The notes under the pieces are model-generated. The model saw only the letters and a program-made list of their open reading frames with translations. It had not been told where the DNA came from and did no database searches. From Jonesia quinghaiensis DSM 15701 (GTDB lineage: Bacteria; Actinomycetota; Actinomycetes; Actinomycetales; Cellulomonadaceae), in the NCBI RefSeq assembly GCF_000423205.1, contig NZ_AUHN01000010.1, forward strand, positions 275,020-339,019: a stretch of DNA of 64,000 nt. The letters run 5' to 3'. The position numbers and the translations under genes were made by a program. The first letter of the stretch is position 1; every line of letters begins with the position of its first letter. Shown piece by piece: positions 36,051-44,631 of the stretch.

Positions 36051-37520
36051 TCAGCGGGTTGCTCCCTTTGCCCAAATGTCGCCTGGAAGGTCACCTGGGA
36101 GGTGTGGGTTGCCATGACCCACAAACCGGGTGACCTTTTTGCCGCCCTTGGTCAACGCTTCGTAGTCTTTCAACGCACCAATAAACCACTTGGAGAGCAG
36201 CAAGATCGCGACGAGGTTAATCATGGCCATTGCCCACATGGCAACGTCTGCCAGCGCCCAGGCGAGATCGAGGGATACAAGAGCGCCTGCAGCGACGGCG
36301 ACGACGATAAGCAGGCGGGCAAGCGTCAGACCTGTTTTGCGCGCACCGAGGTAGTGCAGGTTGACCTCGGCGTACGTGTAGTTACCAAAGATTGAGGTGA
36401 AGGCGAACAGGAAAATGATTCCTGTCATGAGCCATGCAGCCCATCCACCGAATGCTGAGATTACTGCTGCGCCGGTGAGTGCGGCACCCTGCCCTGAGCC
36501 GATGAGGCTGACATCGTAGACACCTGACGCCATGACCATGAGGGCTGTTGCCGTGCACACCACCATAGTGTCAATAAAGACACCGAGGGATTGGATGAGG
36601 CCCTGTTGGATTGGGTGGCTTACTGAGGCTGTGGCTGCCATGTTCGGTGCTGAACCCATACCGGCTTCGTTAGAGAACAACCCACGGCGAGTTCCGTTGA
36701 TGAGCGCGGCCATGATGCCAGCACCGGCCCCGACGACGGCTTCGTTGAGTCCGAATGCTGCTGAGAAGATATCACCGAAAAGTTGGGGAACTTGGGTGAT
36801 GTTCATGGCAACAACGGTGAGGGCTATCAGTACGTAGATGCCTGCCACAATGGGCATGATGCGTCCGGAGAACTTGGCGATCACTTTGATGCCACCAAAG
36901 AGCAGTGGCGCGACCAAAGCGACAAGAACGATCGCGGTGATGCTTGAGGAGATGTTGTGGTTTGAGCTGAGGGTGTCAGCGATCGTGTTGGCTTGGACCA
37001 TGTTGAACGCGAACCCAAAGACAAACACCACGATAACGGCGAACACTGCTGCGAACGCTTTGGATTTGAGTCCGTAACGGATGTAGTACGCCGGGCCCCC
37101 ACGGTAGGTGTCATCGCTGCCGTTACGGACTTTAAACATCTGTGCCAATGTTGCTTCCACAAACCCCGTTGCCATTCCGAGGAACGCAACTACCCACATC
37201 CAGAAGATTGCACCGGGTCCGCCAAGCGTCAGGGCCACAGCGACACCAACAATGTTTCCCGTTCCGACGCGTGAGGCCATTCCTGTGGCGAATGCTTGGA
37301 ACGAGGAGATGCCTGGGTGCACGGTGTCGTCGTCTTTACCAGCGACTGACTTCCACATGCGTCCGAACAATCGAACTTGGACGCCTCGAGTCCACAATGT
37401 ATATACCAAGCCCACTCCGAGGAGGAGATACGCCAGTATGGAGCCGTAAAGGAAGTCACTTGTCGCTGTGACAACTTCTGTTGCGTCCTCGAAAAACTCA
37501 GTCAGGGCACTTGCATTCAT
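36051..37520 (-). CDS. sodium/alanine symporter family protein (AGCS)
   Basis: 489-residue polytopic transporter of the alanine-or-glycine:cation symporter family. GTGNIVGVAVALTLGGPGAIFWMWVVAFLGMATGFVEATLAQ is the conserved N-terminal region; RRGLFSNEAGMGSAPNMAATA matches the family signature. About 10-11 hydrophobic segments are visible. It imports alanine or glycine with Na+ in known members. Convergent with the paralogue pair and divergent from the helicase gene. Confidence 0.9.
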   Translation of the reverse strand: MNASALTEFFEDATEVVTATSDFLYGSILAYLLLGVGLVYTLWTRGVQVRLFGRMWKSVAGKDDDTVHPGISSFQAFATGMASRVGTGNIVGVAVALTLGGPGAIFWMWVVAFLGMATGFVEATLAQMFKVRNGSDDTYRGGPAYYIRYGLKSKAFAAVFAVIVVFVFGFAFNMVQANTIADTLSSNHNISSSITAIVLVALVAPLLFGGIKVIAKFSGRIMPIVAGIYVLIALTVVAMNITQVPQLFGDIFSAAFGLNEAVVGAGAGIMAALINGTRRGLFSNEAGMGSAPNMAATASVSHPIQQGLIQSLGVFIDTMVVCTATALMVMASGVYDVSLIGSGQGAALTGAAVISAFGGWAAWLMTGIIFLFAFTSIFGNYTYAEVNLHYLGARKTGLTLARLLIVVAVAAGALVSLDLAWALADVAMWAMAMINLVAILLLSKWFIGALKDYEALTKGGKKVTRFVGHGNPHLPGDLPGDIWAKGATR

Positions 37521-37619
37521 TGTTTATCCCTTGCGGTCGGTAATTGTCATCAGGCTACGGCCGGTTAACCCCACCCGCTAGGTGAGCGCTCCCCGGTTGT
37601 CCTGAGACAATGGTCAGTG

Positions 37620-40220
37620 ATGACTACGCGAGCCCCACTTCAAAACATTCTCGATACGATAGCGGACCCGAGCGACGATGATGAACTTTTCGATGCTTTT
37701 TCGAGGTTCACACAGGAGCGAGGCTTGAGTCTCTACCCTGCTCAGGAAGAGGCGTTTCTCGAGCTCATTACGGGTAATCACGTCATTTTGGCGACCCCAA
37801 CTGGTTCTGGTAAATCTCTTGTCGCTATGGCAGCGCACTTCGTTGCTCTTGCCCGTGGTCAGCGCAGTTTTTACACCGCGCCGCTGAAAGCGTTGGTGTC
37901 AGAGAAATTCTTCGCTCTCGTTGAGGTTTTTGGGTCCGCGAATGTGGGCATGATGACCGGTGATTCTGCAGTGAACCCTGACGCCCCCATCATCTGTTGC
38001 ACAGCCGAAATCCTCGCTAATCAGGCGCTTCGGCAAGGTGGCGTTGACGAGCACGACCCTGACGTTGACCAGGTAGTCATGGATGAGTTCCACTTTTACG
38101 CCGACCCGCAACGTGGCTGGGCGTGGCAAGTTCCTCTCCTAGAACTTCCGCGCGTTCAATTTTTGTTGATGTCCGCGACCTTGGGAGACACGTCTTTCTT
38201 CCAGGAAGACCTCAGCGCCCGCACCGGGCGTGACGTTGTCGAGGTAAGTGGCGCCGAGCGTCCCGTCCCCCTCCATTTTTCTTACGTCATCGAGCCGTTG
38301 CCTGACGTGATTGAAGAGCTTGTCACCACGCACCGCTCCCCCGTGTATGTCGTGCACTTCACCCAAAAAGATGCGGTCGAGCGTGCTCAAGCACTTCTCT
38401 CCACAAAGGTGGCAAGCAAAACTGAAAAGGAAGCGATCGCAGCTGAACTGGGAACGTTCCGGTTCGGGTCCGGTTTCGGTAAGTTGCTCTCGAAGTTTTT
38501 GCGCAACGGGATTGGTGTTCACCATGCCGGAATGTTGCCCAAGTACCGTCGAGTTGTTGAACGCCTCACCCAAAAGGGTCTGTTGAAGGTTGTATGTGGG
38601 ACTGACACGTTGGGCGTTGGGATCAACGTTCCGATCCGCACTGTGCTGCTCACGTCGCTGGTGAAGTTCGATGGGGAACGCATGCGGCACCTCACCGCCC
38701 GAGAGTTCCACCAAATCGCGGGGCGCGCGGGGCGCGCGGGCTACGACACCCTCGGCGAGGTGCTTGTGATGGCACCCGACCATGTTGTGGAAAACCGTAA
38801 AGCGCTGATCAAAGCGGGCGATGACCCAAAGAAAATCAAAAAAATCGTCAAAAAGAAAGCCCCGGCTGGTTCGGTGAACTGGACTGAAGGCACGTTTGAA
38901 CGGTTACGTGACGCGGACCCAGAACCCCTCACATCCCAGTTCTCGGTTACTCACTCCATGGTGCTCAATGTGCTTGCCCGAACAACAGAGGATGGTCGCC
39001 CCAGCGACCCGGTTGCGTCCATGCGTCACCTCCTCACAGCGAACCATGACCCGGAATCTCGCCGACGTGACCATGTCCGTCAAACGTTCCGCATCTACCG
39101 GTCACTGAAGCAAGCAGGCATTGTCACAAAAACTATCCCTGTGACAGGTGTGGTGGGGCATAAACCGACACCGCGCATCGAACTCACCACTGATTTACCG
39201 GAACACTTCGCGTTGAATCAGCCGCTGTCGCCCTTCGCGTTGGCCGCTCAGGACCTCCTGGACATCAACTCCCCCACCCACGCTGTGGATGTTGTTTCTG
39301 TCATCGAGTCAACTCTCGATGACCCACGCCCCGTGCTATATGGGCAGCAGCGCGCTGCTAAGGGTATGGCCATCCAAGAGATGAAGGCCGACGGCCTGGA
39401 CTACGACCAGCGCATGGCTGAACTGGAAGACATCACGTGGCCGCGCCCTTTGGCTGACCTCCTGGAACCAGCTTTCCGCATGTACCGGCAGTCAAACCCG
39501 TGGATCATTGAACACGAACTATCCCCCAAGTCGGTGGTTCGTGAAATGTTTGAAACAGCCTCGTCTTTCAACGAACTCATTTCGCGGTATCAACTTGATC
39601 GTTCTGAGGGTGTGGTTCTGCGGTATTTGGCCGATGCCTACCGCACGTTGCGTCAGACAGTCGCTGCTGAGCATCGCACACAAGACGTCGATGTCCTCAT
39701 CGAATGGTTGGGGGACCTGGTGCGCGGGGTTGACTCATCCCTTCTTGACGAGTGGGAGCGGCTGTCGAACCCAGAAGCCTACGTGGAATCTGACGCAAGC
39801 GACTCTGTGCTAGAAGATGACGCTCCGCCACCCATCACAGCGAACAAGCGGGTATTCACTGCAATGATCCGTAACGCCATGTTCCACCGCGTCGAACTAG
39901 CCGCACGGGAAAACTATGAGGCATTCGATCGGCTAGCCTCGCGTGACGGGTGGAACGGCGACCAGTGGGCTGATGCATTGGACCCCATGTTCGAAGAACA
40001 CGGCGATGACGCTATCGGTATCAGCGCCCAAGCTCGAAGCCCACAACTCTTGACCATCACAACGTCCACGGACGGTAACAACCGGCTATGGACTGTTACA
40101 CAAACCCTCGATGACCCTCGCCAAGACCACGACTGGTACATCCGAGCCCAGGTAGACCTTGACGCCAGTGACACAGCCGGGGAACTCGCTCTACGCATCA
40201 CAGAGGTTGGGCAAAAATAA
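37620..40220 (+). CDS. DEAD/DEAH-box helicase with DUF3516-type C-terminus
   Basis: 866-residue superfamily 2 helicase. Walker A ATPTGSGKSLVA, motif II VVMDEFHFYAD, motif III SATLGD, then HHAGMLPKYRRVVERL and QIAGRAGRAGYD of the second RecA lobe. The long C-terminal region after about residue 430 is the DUF3516-type extension seen in actinobacterial helicases. Biological role (RNA or DNA) unproven. Start ATG 37620; GTG 37617 is adjacent and in frame. Confidence 0.85.
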   Translation: MTTRAPLQNILDTIADPSDDDELFDAFSRFTQERGLSLYPAQEEAFLELITGNHVILATPTGSGKSLVAMAAHFVALARGQRSFYTAPLKALVSEKFFALVEVFGSANVGMMTGDSAVNPDAPIICCTAEILANQALRQGGVDEHDPDVDQVVMDEFHFYADPQRGWAWQVPLLELPRVQFLLMSATLGDTSFFQEDLSARTGRDVVEVSGAERPVPLHFSYVIEPLPDVIEELVTTHRSPVYVVHFTQKDAVERAQALLSTKVASKTEKEAIAAELGTFRFGSGFGKLLSKFLRNGIGVHHAGMLPKYRRVVERLTQKGLLKVVCGTDTLGVGINVPIRTVLLTSLVKFDGERMRHLTAREFHQIAGRAGRAGYDTLGEVLVMAPDHVVENRKALIKAGDDPKKIKKIVKKKAPAGSVNWTEGTFERLRDADPEPLTSQFSVTHSMVLNVLARTTEDGRPSDPVASMRHLLTANHDPESRRRDHVRQTFRIYRSLKQAGIVTKTIPVTGVVGHKPTPRIELTTDLPEHFALNQPLSPFALAAQDLLDINSPTHAVDVVSVIESTLDDPRPVLYGQQRAAKGMAIQEMKADGLDYDQRMAELEDITWPRPLADLLEPAFRMYRQSNPWIIEHELSPKSVVREMFETASSFNELISRYQLDRSEGVVLRYLADAYRTLRQTVAAEHRTQDVDVLIEWLGDLVRGVDSSLLDEWERLSNPEAYVESDASDSVLEDDAPPPITANKRVFTAMIRNAMFHRVELAARENYEAFDRLASRDGWNGDQWADALDPMFEEHGDDAIGISAQARSPQLLTITTSTDGNNRLWTVTQTLDDPRQDHDWYIRAQVDLDASDTAGELALRITEVGQK

Positions 40221-40297
40221 CTCAGCGCTTGGGCGTGCCAGGCGCGTCCAAGCACCCACCGAAAGCGCAACGCACTGACCGTTTGGGAGGAACCATC

Positions 40298-40795
40298 ATG
40301 GCCAAAAAATCAGCAGCACACGGTGGCACACCGGCTGTTGCGGCGCTCAACGCTGCAGGTATCTCTCACACTGTGCACCCCTATGAGCACGACCCACGAA
40401 CCAACCTCGGTTACGGCCTGGAAGCAGCACATGCTATTGGTGTAGACCCAGCCCACGTGTTTAAAACACTGATGGTCAGCGTCGATGGGAAACTGTGCGT
40501 TGGGATTGTTCCAGTAAATTGCACCCTTGATCTCAAAGCTTTTGCCGCTGCACTTGGTGGGAAAAAGGCCACAATGGCCGACATGGGCAGTGCCCAACGC
40601 GCTACAGGTTACGTGGTGGGCGGCATCTCACCCATTGGCCAGAAAACGCTGCACCCCACTGTGCTTGATGAATCGGCCCTCACGGTGGAAACCGTGTATG
40701 TGTCCGGGGGACGGCGCGGTCTTGATGTTGGGCTCAGTCCAACAGATCTCCTAGCAGTCACCTCAGGAACAACTGCTGCTATCGCGAAGGTTTAG
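40298..40795 (+). CDS. ybaK: Cys-tRNA(Pro) deacylase YbaK
   Basis: 165-residue YbaK/EbsC protein that hydrolyses mischarged Cys-tRNA(Pro). Conserved HPYEHDPRTNLGYGLEAAHAIGVDPAHVFKTLM, with the key lysine in FKTL, GIVPVNCTLDLKAFA, and GGISPIGQKTLHPTVLDESAL. Start ATG 40298 has ggagg upstream. The last 17 bases overlap the convergent GNAT gene. Confidence 0.9.
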   Translation: MAKKSAAHGGTPAVAALNAAGISHTVHPYEHDPRTNLGYGLEAAHAIGVDPAHVFKTLMVSVDGKLCVGIVPVNCTLDLKAFAAALGGKKATMADMGSAQRATGYVVGGISPIGQKTLHPTVLDESALTVETVYVSGGRRGLDVGLSPTDLLAVTSGTTAAIAKV

Positions 40796-41375
40796 TGGCG
40801 TCCCGATTATCGACAAAGCGTTGCCGCCGCAAGGTTCCCATCGCTTCGTCGTCGTAAACACCATGACGGTAAAACCAACCAACCAGAGGCGTGCTTAGTT
40901 CGAAGCCAAGTTTTGTGGCTATCCGAGTTGACGCCTCATTAGACGCGTTGGCCCGCCACAGAACAACCTGCGCACCAAGGTCGTCAAAAGCCCATTCCAG
41001 TAGCCGATGCGTCGCAATCGTTGCTAAACCACGACCACGTGCATCGGGGTGGAACACAAAACCGACCTCATAGCGGTCATCATTGTGGCTATGTAACCCG
41101 ACAGAGCCTAGGTAGCGGTCGTTGTCATCTGCCACGGCAAAATCAGTGCGAGCGCGCGTATCCCACCCGCCGCGCACGTACCCATTTAAAAAGTCTTGCG
41201 CCATCGCCAGTGAATACGGCGATGGCAGTGGAACGTAGCGTTGCGCCAATTCGTCTTGGCACTGTTCAACGATCCGATCTAGGTCTTCTTCACGGTGTGC
41301 TCGCAGAGTCACACCGTGTGCGTTAAGGGTGGGCACACAATGCGGGAAAGTTCCGCTGATTGCGTCACCGATCAT
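40779..41375 (-). CDS. GNAT-family N-acetyltransferase (RimJ-like)
   Basis: 198 residues. RAHREEDLDRIVEQCQDEL resembles the RimJ/RimL group; VGFVFHPDARGRGLATIATHRLLEWAFDDLGAQVVLWRANASN and the TRIATKLGFE block form the acetyl-CoA-binding core. It ends 17 bases inside the convergent ybaK gene and its own ATG overlaps the stop of the YccF gene by four bases, so the two are likely cotranscribed. Substrate unknown. Confidence 0.82.
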   Translation of the reverse strand: MIGDAISGTFPHCVPTLNAHGVTLRAHREEDLDRIVEQCQDELAQRYVPLPSPYSLAMAQDFLNGYVRGGWDTRARTDFAVADDNDRYLGSVGLHSHNDDRYEVGFVFHPDARGRGLATIATHRLLEWAFDDLGAQVVLWRANASNEASTRIATKLGFELSTPLVGWFYRHGVYDDEAMGTLRRQRFVDNRDATKPSR

Positions 41376-41779
41376 CGCTGGTATCCAAATCCGTTTAAGG
41401 TGCGGGAATCAACAATCTGCTTGCCCAAAGGCAGCAAGGACACGGGGATCATTTTGAAGCTGGCAATTCCCATGGGGATCCCGATGATCGTGATGCACAA
41501 TGCGATACCTGTGGTGAGGTGACCTAAAGCTAGCCACCACCCGGCAACGATTACCCAGATAATGTTCCCCAATGTGGACCAACCACCGGCACCTGGGTGG
41601 TCAATTACAGAACGCCCGAAGGGCCACAGCACATAATTTGCCATTCGGAACGAAGCGATCCCAAAGGGGATCGTCACGATCAGAACGCAGCAGATGAGCC
41701 CGGCGAAGGCGTACCCCACCGCCAACCAAAAACCAGACAACACTAGCCAAATAATGTTCAAAATCGTGCGCATAAGCAC
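41372..41779 (-). CDS. YccF-domain inner-membrane protein
   Basis: 135-residue membrane protein with two repeats of the YccF (DUF307) element: PFGIASFRMANYVLWPFGR and PMGIASFKMIPVSLLPLGK. Hydrophobic helices at about 3-30 and 60-90 precede each repeat. YccF proteins are of unknown function. The stop overlaps the downstream GNAT start by four bases. Confidence 0.85.
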   Translation of the reverse strand: MLMRTILNIIWLVLSGFWLAVGYAFAGLICCVLIVTIPFGIASFRMANYVLWPFGRSVIDHPGAGGWSTLGNIIWVIVAGWWLALGHLTTGIALCITIIGIPMGIASFKMIPVSLLPLGKQIVDSRTLNGFGYQR

Positions 41780-41847
41780 ACCCTATACCCAGGTCGTGGT
41801 GCCATCGCAGTTCTTTTCACCGCTCACACAGCACCACCACAGACCTT

Positions 41848-41860
41848 TAGACTTGTGGTC
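41848..41860 (+). promoter_or_regulatory. leaderless-type -10 box of the YggS gene
   Basis: TAGACT at 41848-41853, seven bases before ATG 41861; no ribosome-binding site. GTG 41855 would start before the likely transcription start. Confidence 0.5.
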
Positions 41861-42607
41861 ATGCCTACCCCCCTTCACCAGCGTCTACGAGCCACGCATC
41901 AGCGACTCGACGATGCTGCCCTTAAGGCAGAACGCAACCCGGTATCTATTGCGTTAATGCTGGCAACTAAAACACAAACGTCAGGCACCATCCGTGCAGC
42001 GGTTTTGGCGCATCGTGACCTTGTTGCAGCAGGTGAGGTCACACCCCGGGCCCTTCATATTGGTGAAAACCGGGTGCAAGAACTCAGCGCCAAAGCCCCT
42101 GATCTGCAGGACCTCCAAGTCACTGCACACCTTATTGGCCCCCTGCAATCCAACAAGATCAACCACACACTCCGCGCTTTAGTTCTCCACAAGGACGGGA
42201 GCATCGACACAGTTGACACCGCTGAACTCGCCGCGCGACTTAGCGCCAGGTGGGACGGTAAGTCACCGCTCCCCGTGATGATTCAAGTCAATACCTCAGG
42301 AGAAACATCAAAATCAGGCACCACTCCCGCTGATGCCCCCGCGCTTGCCCAGCACATTGGCCAACTCCCCAACCTCGCTCTGCGAGGTTTCATGACTATC
42401 GCCAGGCGCAGCACCGACCCTGACACCGCGCGCAACTGTTTCATTACCCTCGCTCGAGTACGCGAAGAAGTACACATTGCTGGGAACGGTGAAGGTCTGG
42501 TTCTCTCCATGGGAATGAGTAATGACCTAGAAAGCGCAGTTGCTTGCGGCGCTGACATTGTGAGAATTGGGACGTCAGTGTTCGGGGAACGCCCAACACT
42601 CGCTTAA
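41861..42607 (+). CDS. YggS-family PLP homeostasis protein
   Basis: About 248-residue alanine-racemase-fold protein (YggS/PLPBP), which binds PLP and buffers its free level. Features: MLATKTQ (PLP lysine), HIGENRVQELSAKA, TAHLIGPLQSNKIN, VNTSGETSKSG, LRGFMTIAR, and SMGMSNDLESAVACGADIVRIGTSVFG, the canonical C-terminal block. Start chosen at ATG 41861 rather than GTG 41855. Confidence 0.93.
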   Translation: MPTPLHQRLRATHQRLDDAALKAERNPVSIALMLATKTQTSGTIRAAVLAHRDLVAAGEVTPRALHIGENRVQELSAKAPDLQDLQVTAHLIGPLQSNKINHTLRALVLHKDGSIDTVDTAELAARLSARWDGKSPLPVMIQVNTSGETSKSGTTPADAPALAQHIGQLPNLALRGFMTIARRSTDPDTARNCFITLARVREEVHIAGNGEGLVLSMGMSNDLESAVACGADIVRIGTSVFGERPTLA

Positions 42608-42617
42608 CCTTATGGTT

Positions 42618-43466
42618 ATGAGTTTCTTCCGTCGTAAAGCCACAGCCCAGGTTCCCGAGAACGTCACCGAGTCCTGGTCGCCACAGGATAATGCTGTGGT
42701 TCTCACAGTTCCCTTTAACGGGGCTGACCGAGAGGCTGTGACGGCTGCCGACCGTCTCACCACCACCATTGTTCAAACAGTCAACGCCGTACAAGCAGGA
42801 GAGGTCGGGGATAGCATCCCCGCTGGGACTACCGATGCCCAAGTCAAGATCGTGGTGGATTGTGGCACCACAAGCATCACCCCCTTGGGCCAACAAGCCG
42901 TAGATATTTTGCGTGAACGCCTTGGTAAATCGATGCCCCTCGAGGTACTGTCCGCACCAGCACCTGAGGTAGATGAAGCAGCGGTCAGCCTTCCAGAAAT
43001 TCCCCGCACTGGCCCTGACGGCAAAAAGCTTGGCCTCTGGGACTCCTTGAAGGCAGCAGCAGAACACCAAGCGCAAGCTCAAGCAGCAGCATCGGGAACA
43101 ACGTTAGCGCCCCGTGCTGACCTGGTCGCACCACACTTCACCTGGGACACCGAGAACAGCGCATTGCGGGCGGATATTGTGATCCTCGGGGAAGCCGGCG
43201 CGGACGCACAAACCCGCACCGATGTTGCGTACCTTGTCGAGCAAACACTTGCCTCACTCGGTACTCCTGACGTTCAGGCGCTGGTCCCCGATGGCACTGC
43301 CAACCACGAAATCTGGTTGACGGTAGCTGTCAACGATGACGCCGCAGGCACACTAACCCGCCGGAAACTCGATGAAGGCGAGAAGCAGTTCGAGAACACG
43401 CGCGTTGACTTTGTGGTGATGATTGAGCCGCGCGAAGAAATCGAAAAGATGCTCGCCGTGGACTAA
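42618..43466 (+). CDS. orphan protein of unknown function
   Basis: 283 residues, hydrophilic, Ala/Glu/Asp rich, starting MSFFRRKATAQ. No signal peptide, membrane segment or motif recognised; the middle has a helical Q/A-rich stretch (AAAEHQAQAQAAASGTT). TAACCT lies seven bases upstream of ATG 42618, favouring this start over ATG 42612. It follows YggS closely. Real gene by codon pattern and length, function unknown. Confidence 0.6.
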   Translation: MSFFRRKATAQVPENVTESWSPQDNAVVLTVPFNGADREAVTAADRLTTTIVQTVNAVQAGEVGDSIPAGTTDAQVKIVVDCGTTSITPLGQQAVDILRERLGKSMPLEVLSAPAPEVDEAAVSLPEIPRTGPDGKKLGLWDSLKAAAEHQAQAQAAASGTTLAPRADLVAPHFTWDTENSALRADIVILGEAGADAQTRTDVAYLVEQTLASLGTPDVQALVPDGTANHEIWLTVAVNDDAAGTLTRRKLDEGEKQFENTRVDFVVMIEPREEIEKMLAVD

Positions 43467-43521
43467 GTGGTTGCCTTCCTGTGGGGATCCCACAACTCCC
43501 AAAACACCGCTCAACTGGCCC

Positions 43522-44571
43522 CTAGGGGACGCGCTTTAACCACTCCTCGGTGCCAAATTTAGTGTCGATGAGTTCCTTGGCCCGGTTCCGTTCCCAATCA
43601 CTGACCACTGAATCCTGTGTGGCGTAGCGGGAACGGAAGTGTGCTTTGAACGCTTCAATGATGTCTTCGCGCGTCATACCGGTCTGCGAGCGCAGCGGGT
43701 CAACGCGTTTTTTGGCTGATTTTGTGCCTTTGTCGGAGAGTTTTTCGCGGCCAATCCGCAGTACCTCAAGCATTTTGTCGGCGTCAATGTTGTAGGACAT
43801 TGTCACATGGTGCAGGACAGTTCCACCGGCGAGGCGTTTTTGTGCTGCCCCGGCAATTTTGCCGTGTTCTGAGGCGATGTCGTTGAGTGGGACGTAGCGA
43901 GCGTTGATACCAACGTCGGCTAGTGCGTCGATGACCCATTGGTCGAGGAACTTGTAGGACTCTTCAAAGGACATTCCATCAACGAGCGACCCGGGGACAA
44001 TGAGTGAGTAGGTGATGGTGTTGCCTGGTTCAACGAACATCGCCCCTCCCCCGGAGATTCGCCGTACGACGGTGACGTCGTGGCGGTGGGCGGCGTCTTC
44101 GTCAACTTCGTTGCGGTAGGACTGGAATGAGCCGATGATGACGGCGTTGCCGCCCCATTCCCAGATGCGCAGCATGGGGCCTCGTAGGCCTTGTTCGACT
44201 GCTTCTGTTTGGGCTTGGTCTAGGGCGATCTGCATGTGCGGTAGTTCTGGGGTGTCGTGGATGATGTCGAAGGTGTGGTCATCCCAGGTTGTTGCGTACC
44301 CCAGCGCGCGCCGCACCACAACGACGATGTCGCGTGGGGAGAACCCCATCATGGTGACACCAGGTTTGAGCGCTGACTCAACCGCTTCGCGCATCTCGGT
44401 GAAGCTAGCGTTTTGAGGCATGCCAGTAAGTGCCTGGTCGAAGTCTTCGAGCGCGTCGTCGGGTTCGAGGAAGAAATCTCCGTGAATTCGAACGTTGGCG
44501 AGGTGCCCGTCGATCACGTCGAGGTCTACTGCTACAAGCTTGCCACCGGGGACTTTATACTCTGCTCTCAC
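43522..44571 (-). CDS. lipoate--protein ligase family protein with a permuted accessory domain
   Basis: 349 residues. Residues 1-75 (YKVPGGKLVAVDLDVIDGHLANVRIHGDFFLEP) resemble the C-terminal accessory domain of LplA, here at the N-terminus. The catalytic domain follows: LRIWEWGGNAVIIGSFQSYRNEVD, RRISGGGAMF (GGG substrate loop) and the lysine in GKIAGAAQKR. Enzymes of this fold attach lipoate to E2 or H proteins. GTG start with TAAGAT seven bases upstream, so leaderless-looking. Confidence 0.85.
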   Translation of the reverse strand: MRAEYKVPGGKLVAVDLDVIDGHLANVRIHGDFFLEPDDALEDFDQALTGMPQNASFTEMREAVESALKPGVTMMGFSPRDIVVVVRRALGYATTWDDHTFDIIHDTPELPHMQIALDQAQTEAVEQGLRGPMLRIWEWGGNAVIIGSFQSYRNEVDEDAAHRHDVTVVRRISGGGAMFVEPGNTITYSLIVPGSLVDGMSFEESYKFLDQWVIDALADVGINARYVPLNDIASEHGKIAGAAQKRLAGGTVLHHVTMSYNIDADKMLEVLRIGREKLSDKGTKSAKKRVDPLRSQTGMTREDIIEAFKAHFRSRYATQDSVVSDWERNRAKELIDTKFGTEEWLKRVP

Positions 44572-44631
44572 ATGGTCGATCTTACGCCGCTGACGCCGTG
44601 AGGGTGTGTGGTGTTCCTCATGCTTGCCGTG

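Noticed and set aside
43478..43495. TGTGGGGATCCCACA palindrome downstream of 43466
   Set aside because: Short palindrome between convergent genes with no T run; could be a weak terminator, but support is too thin to list.
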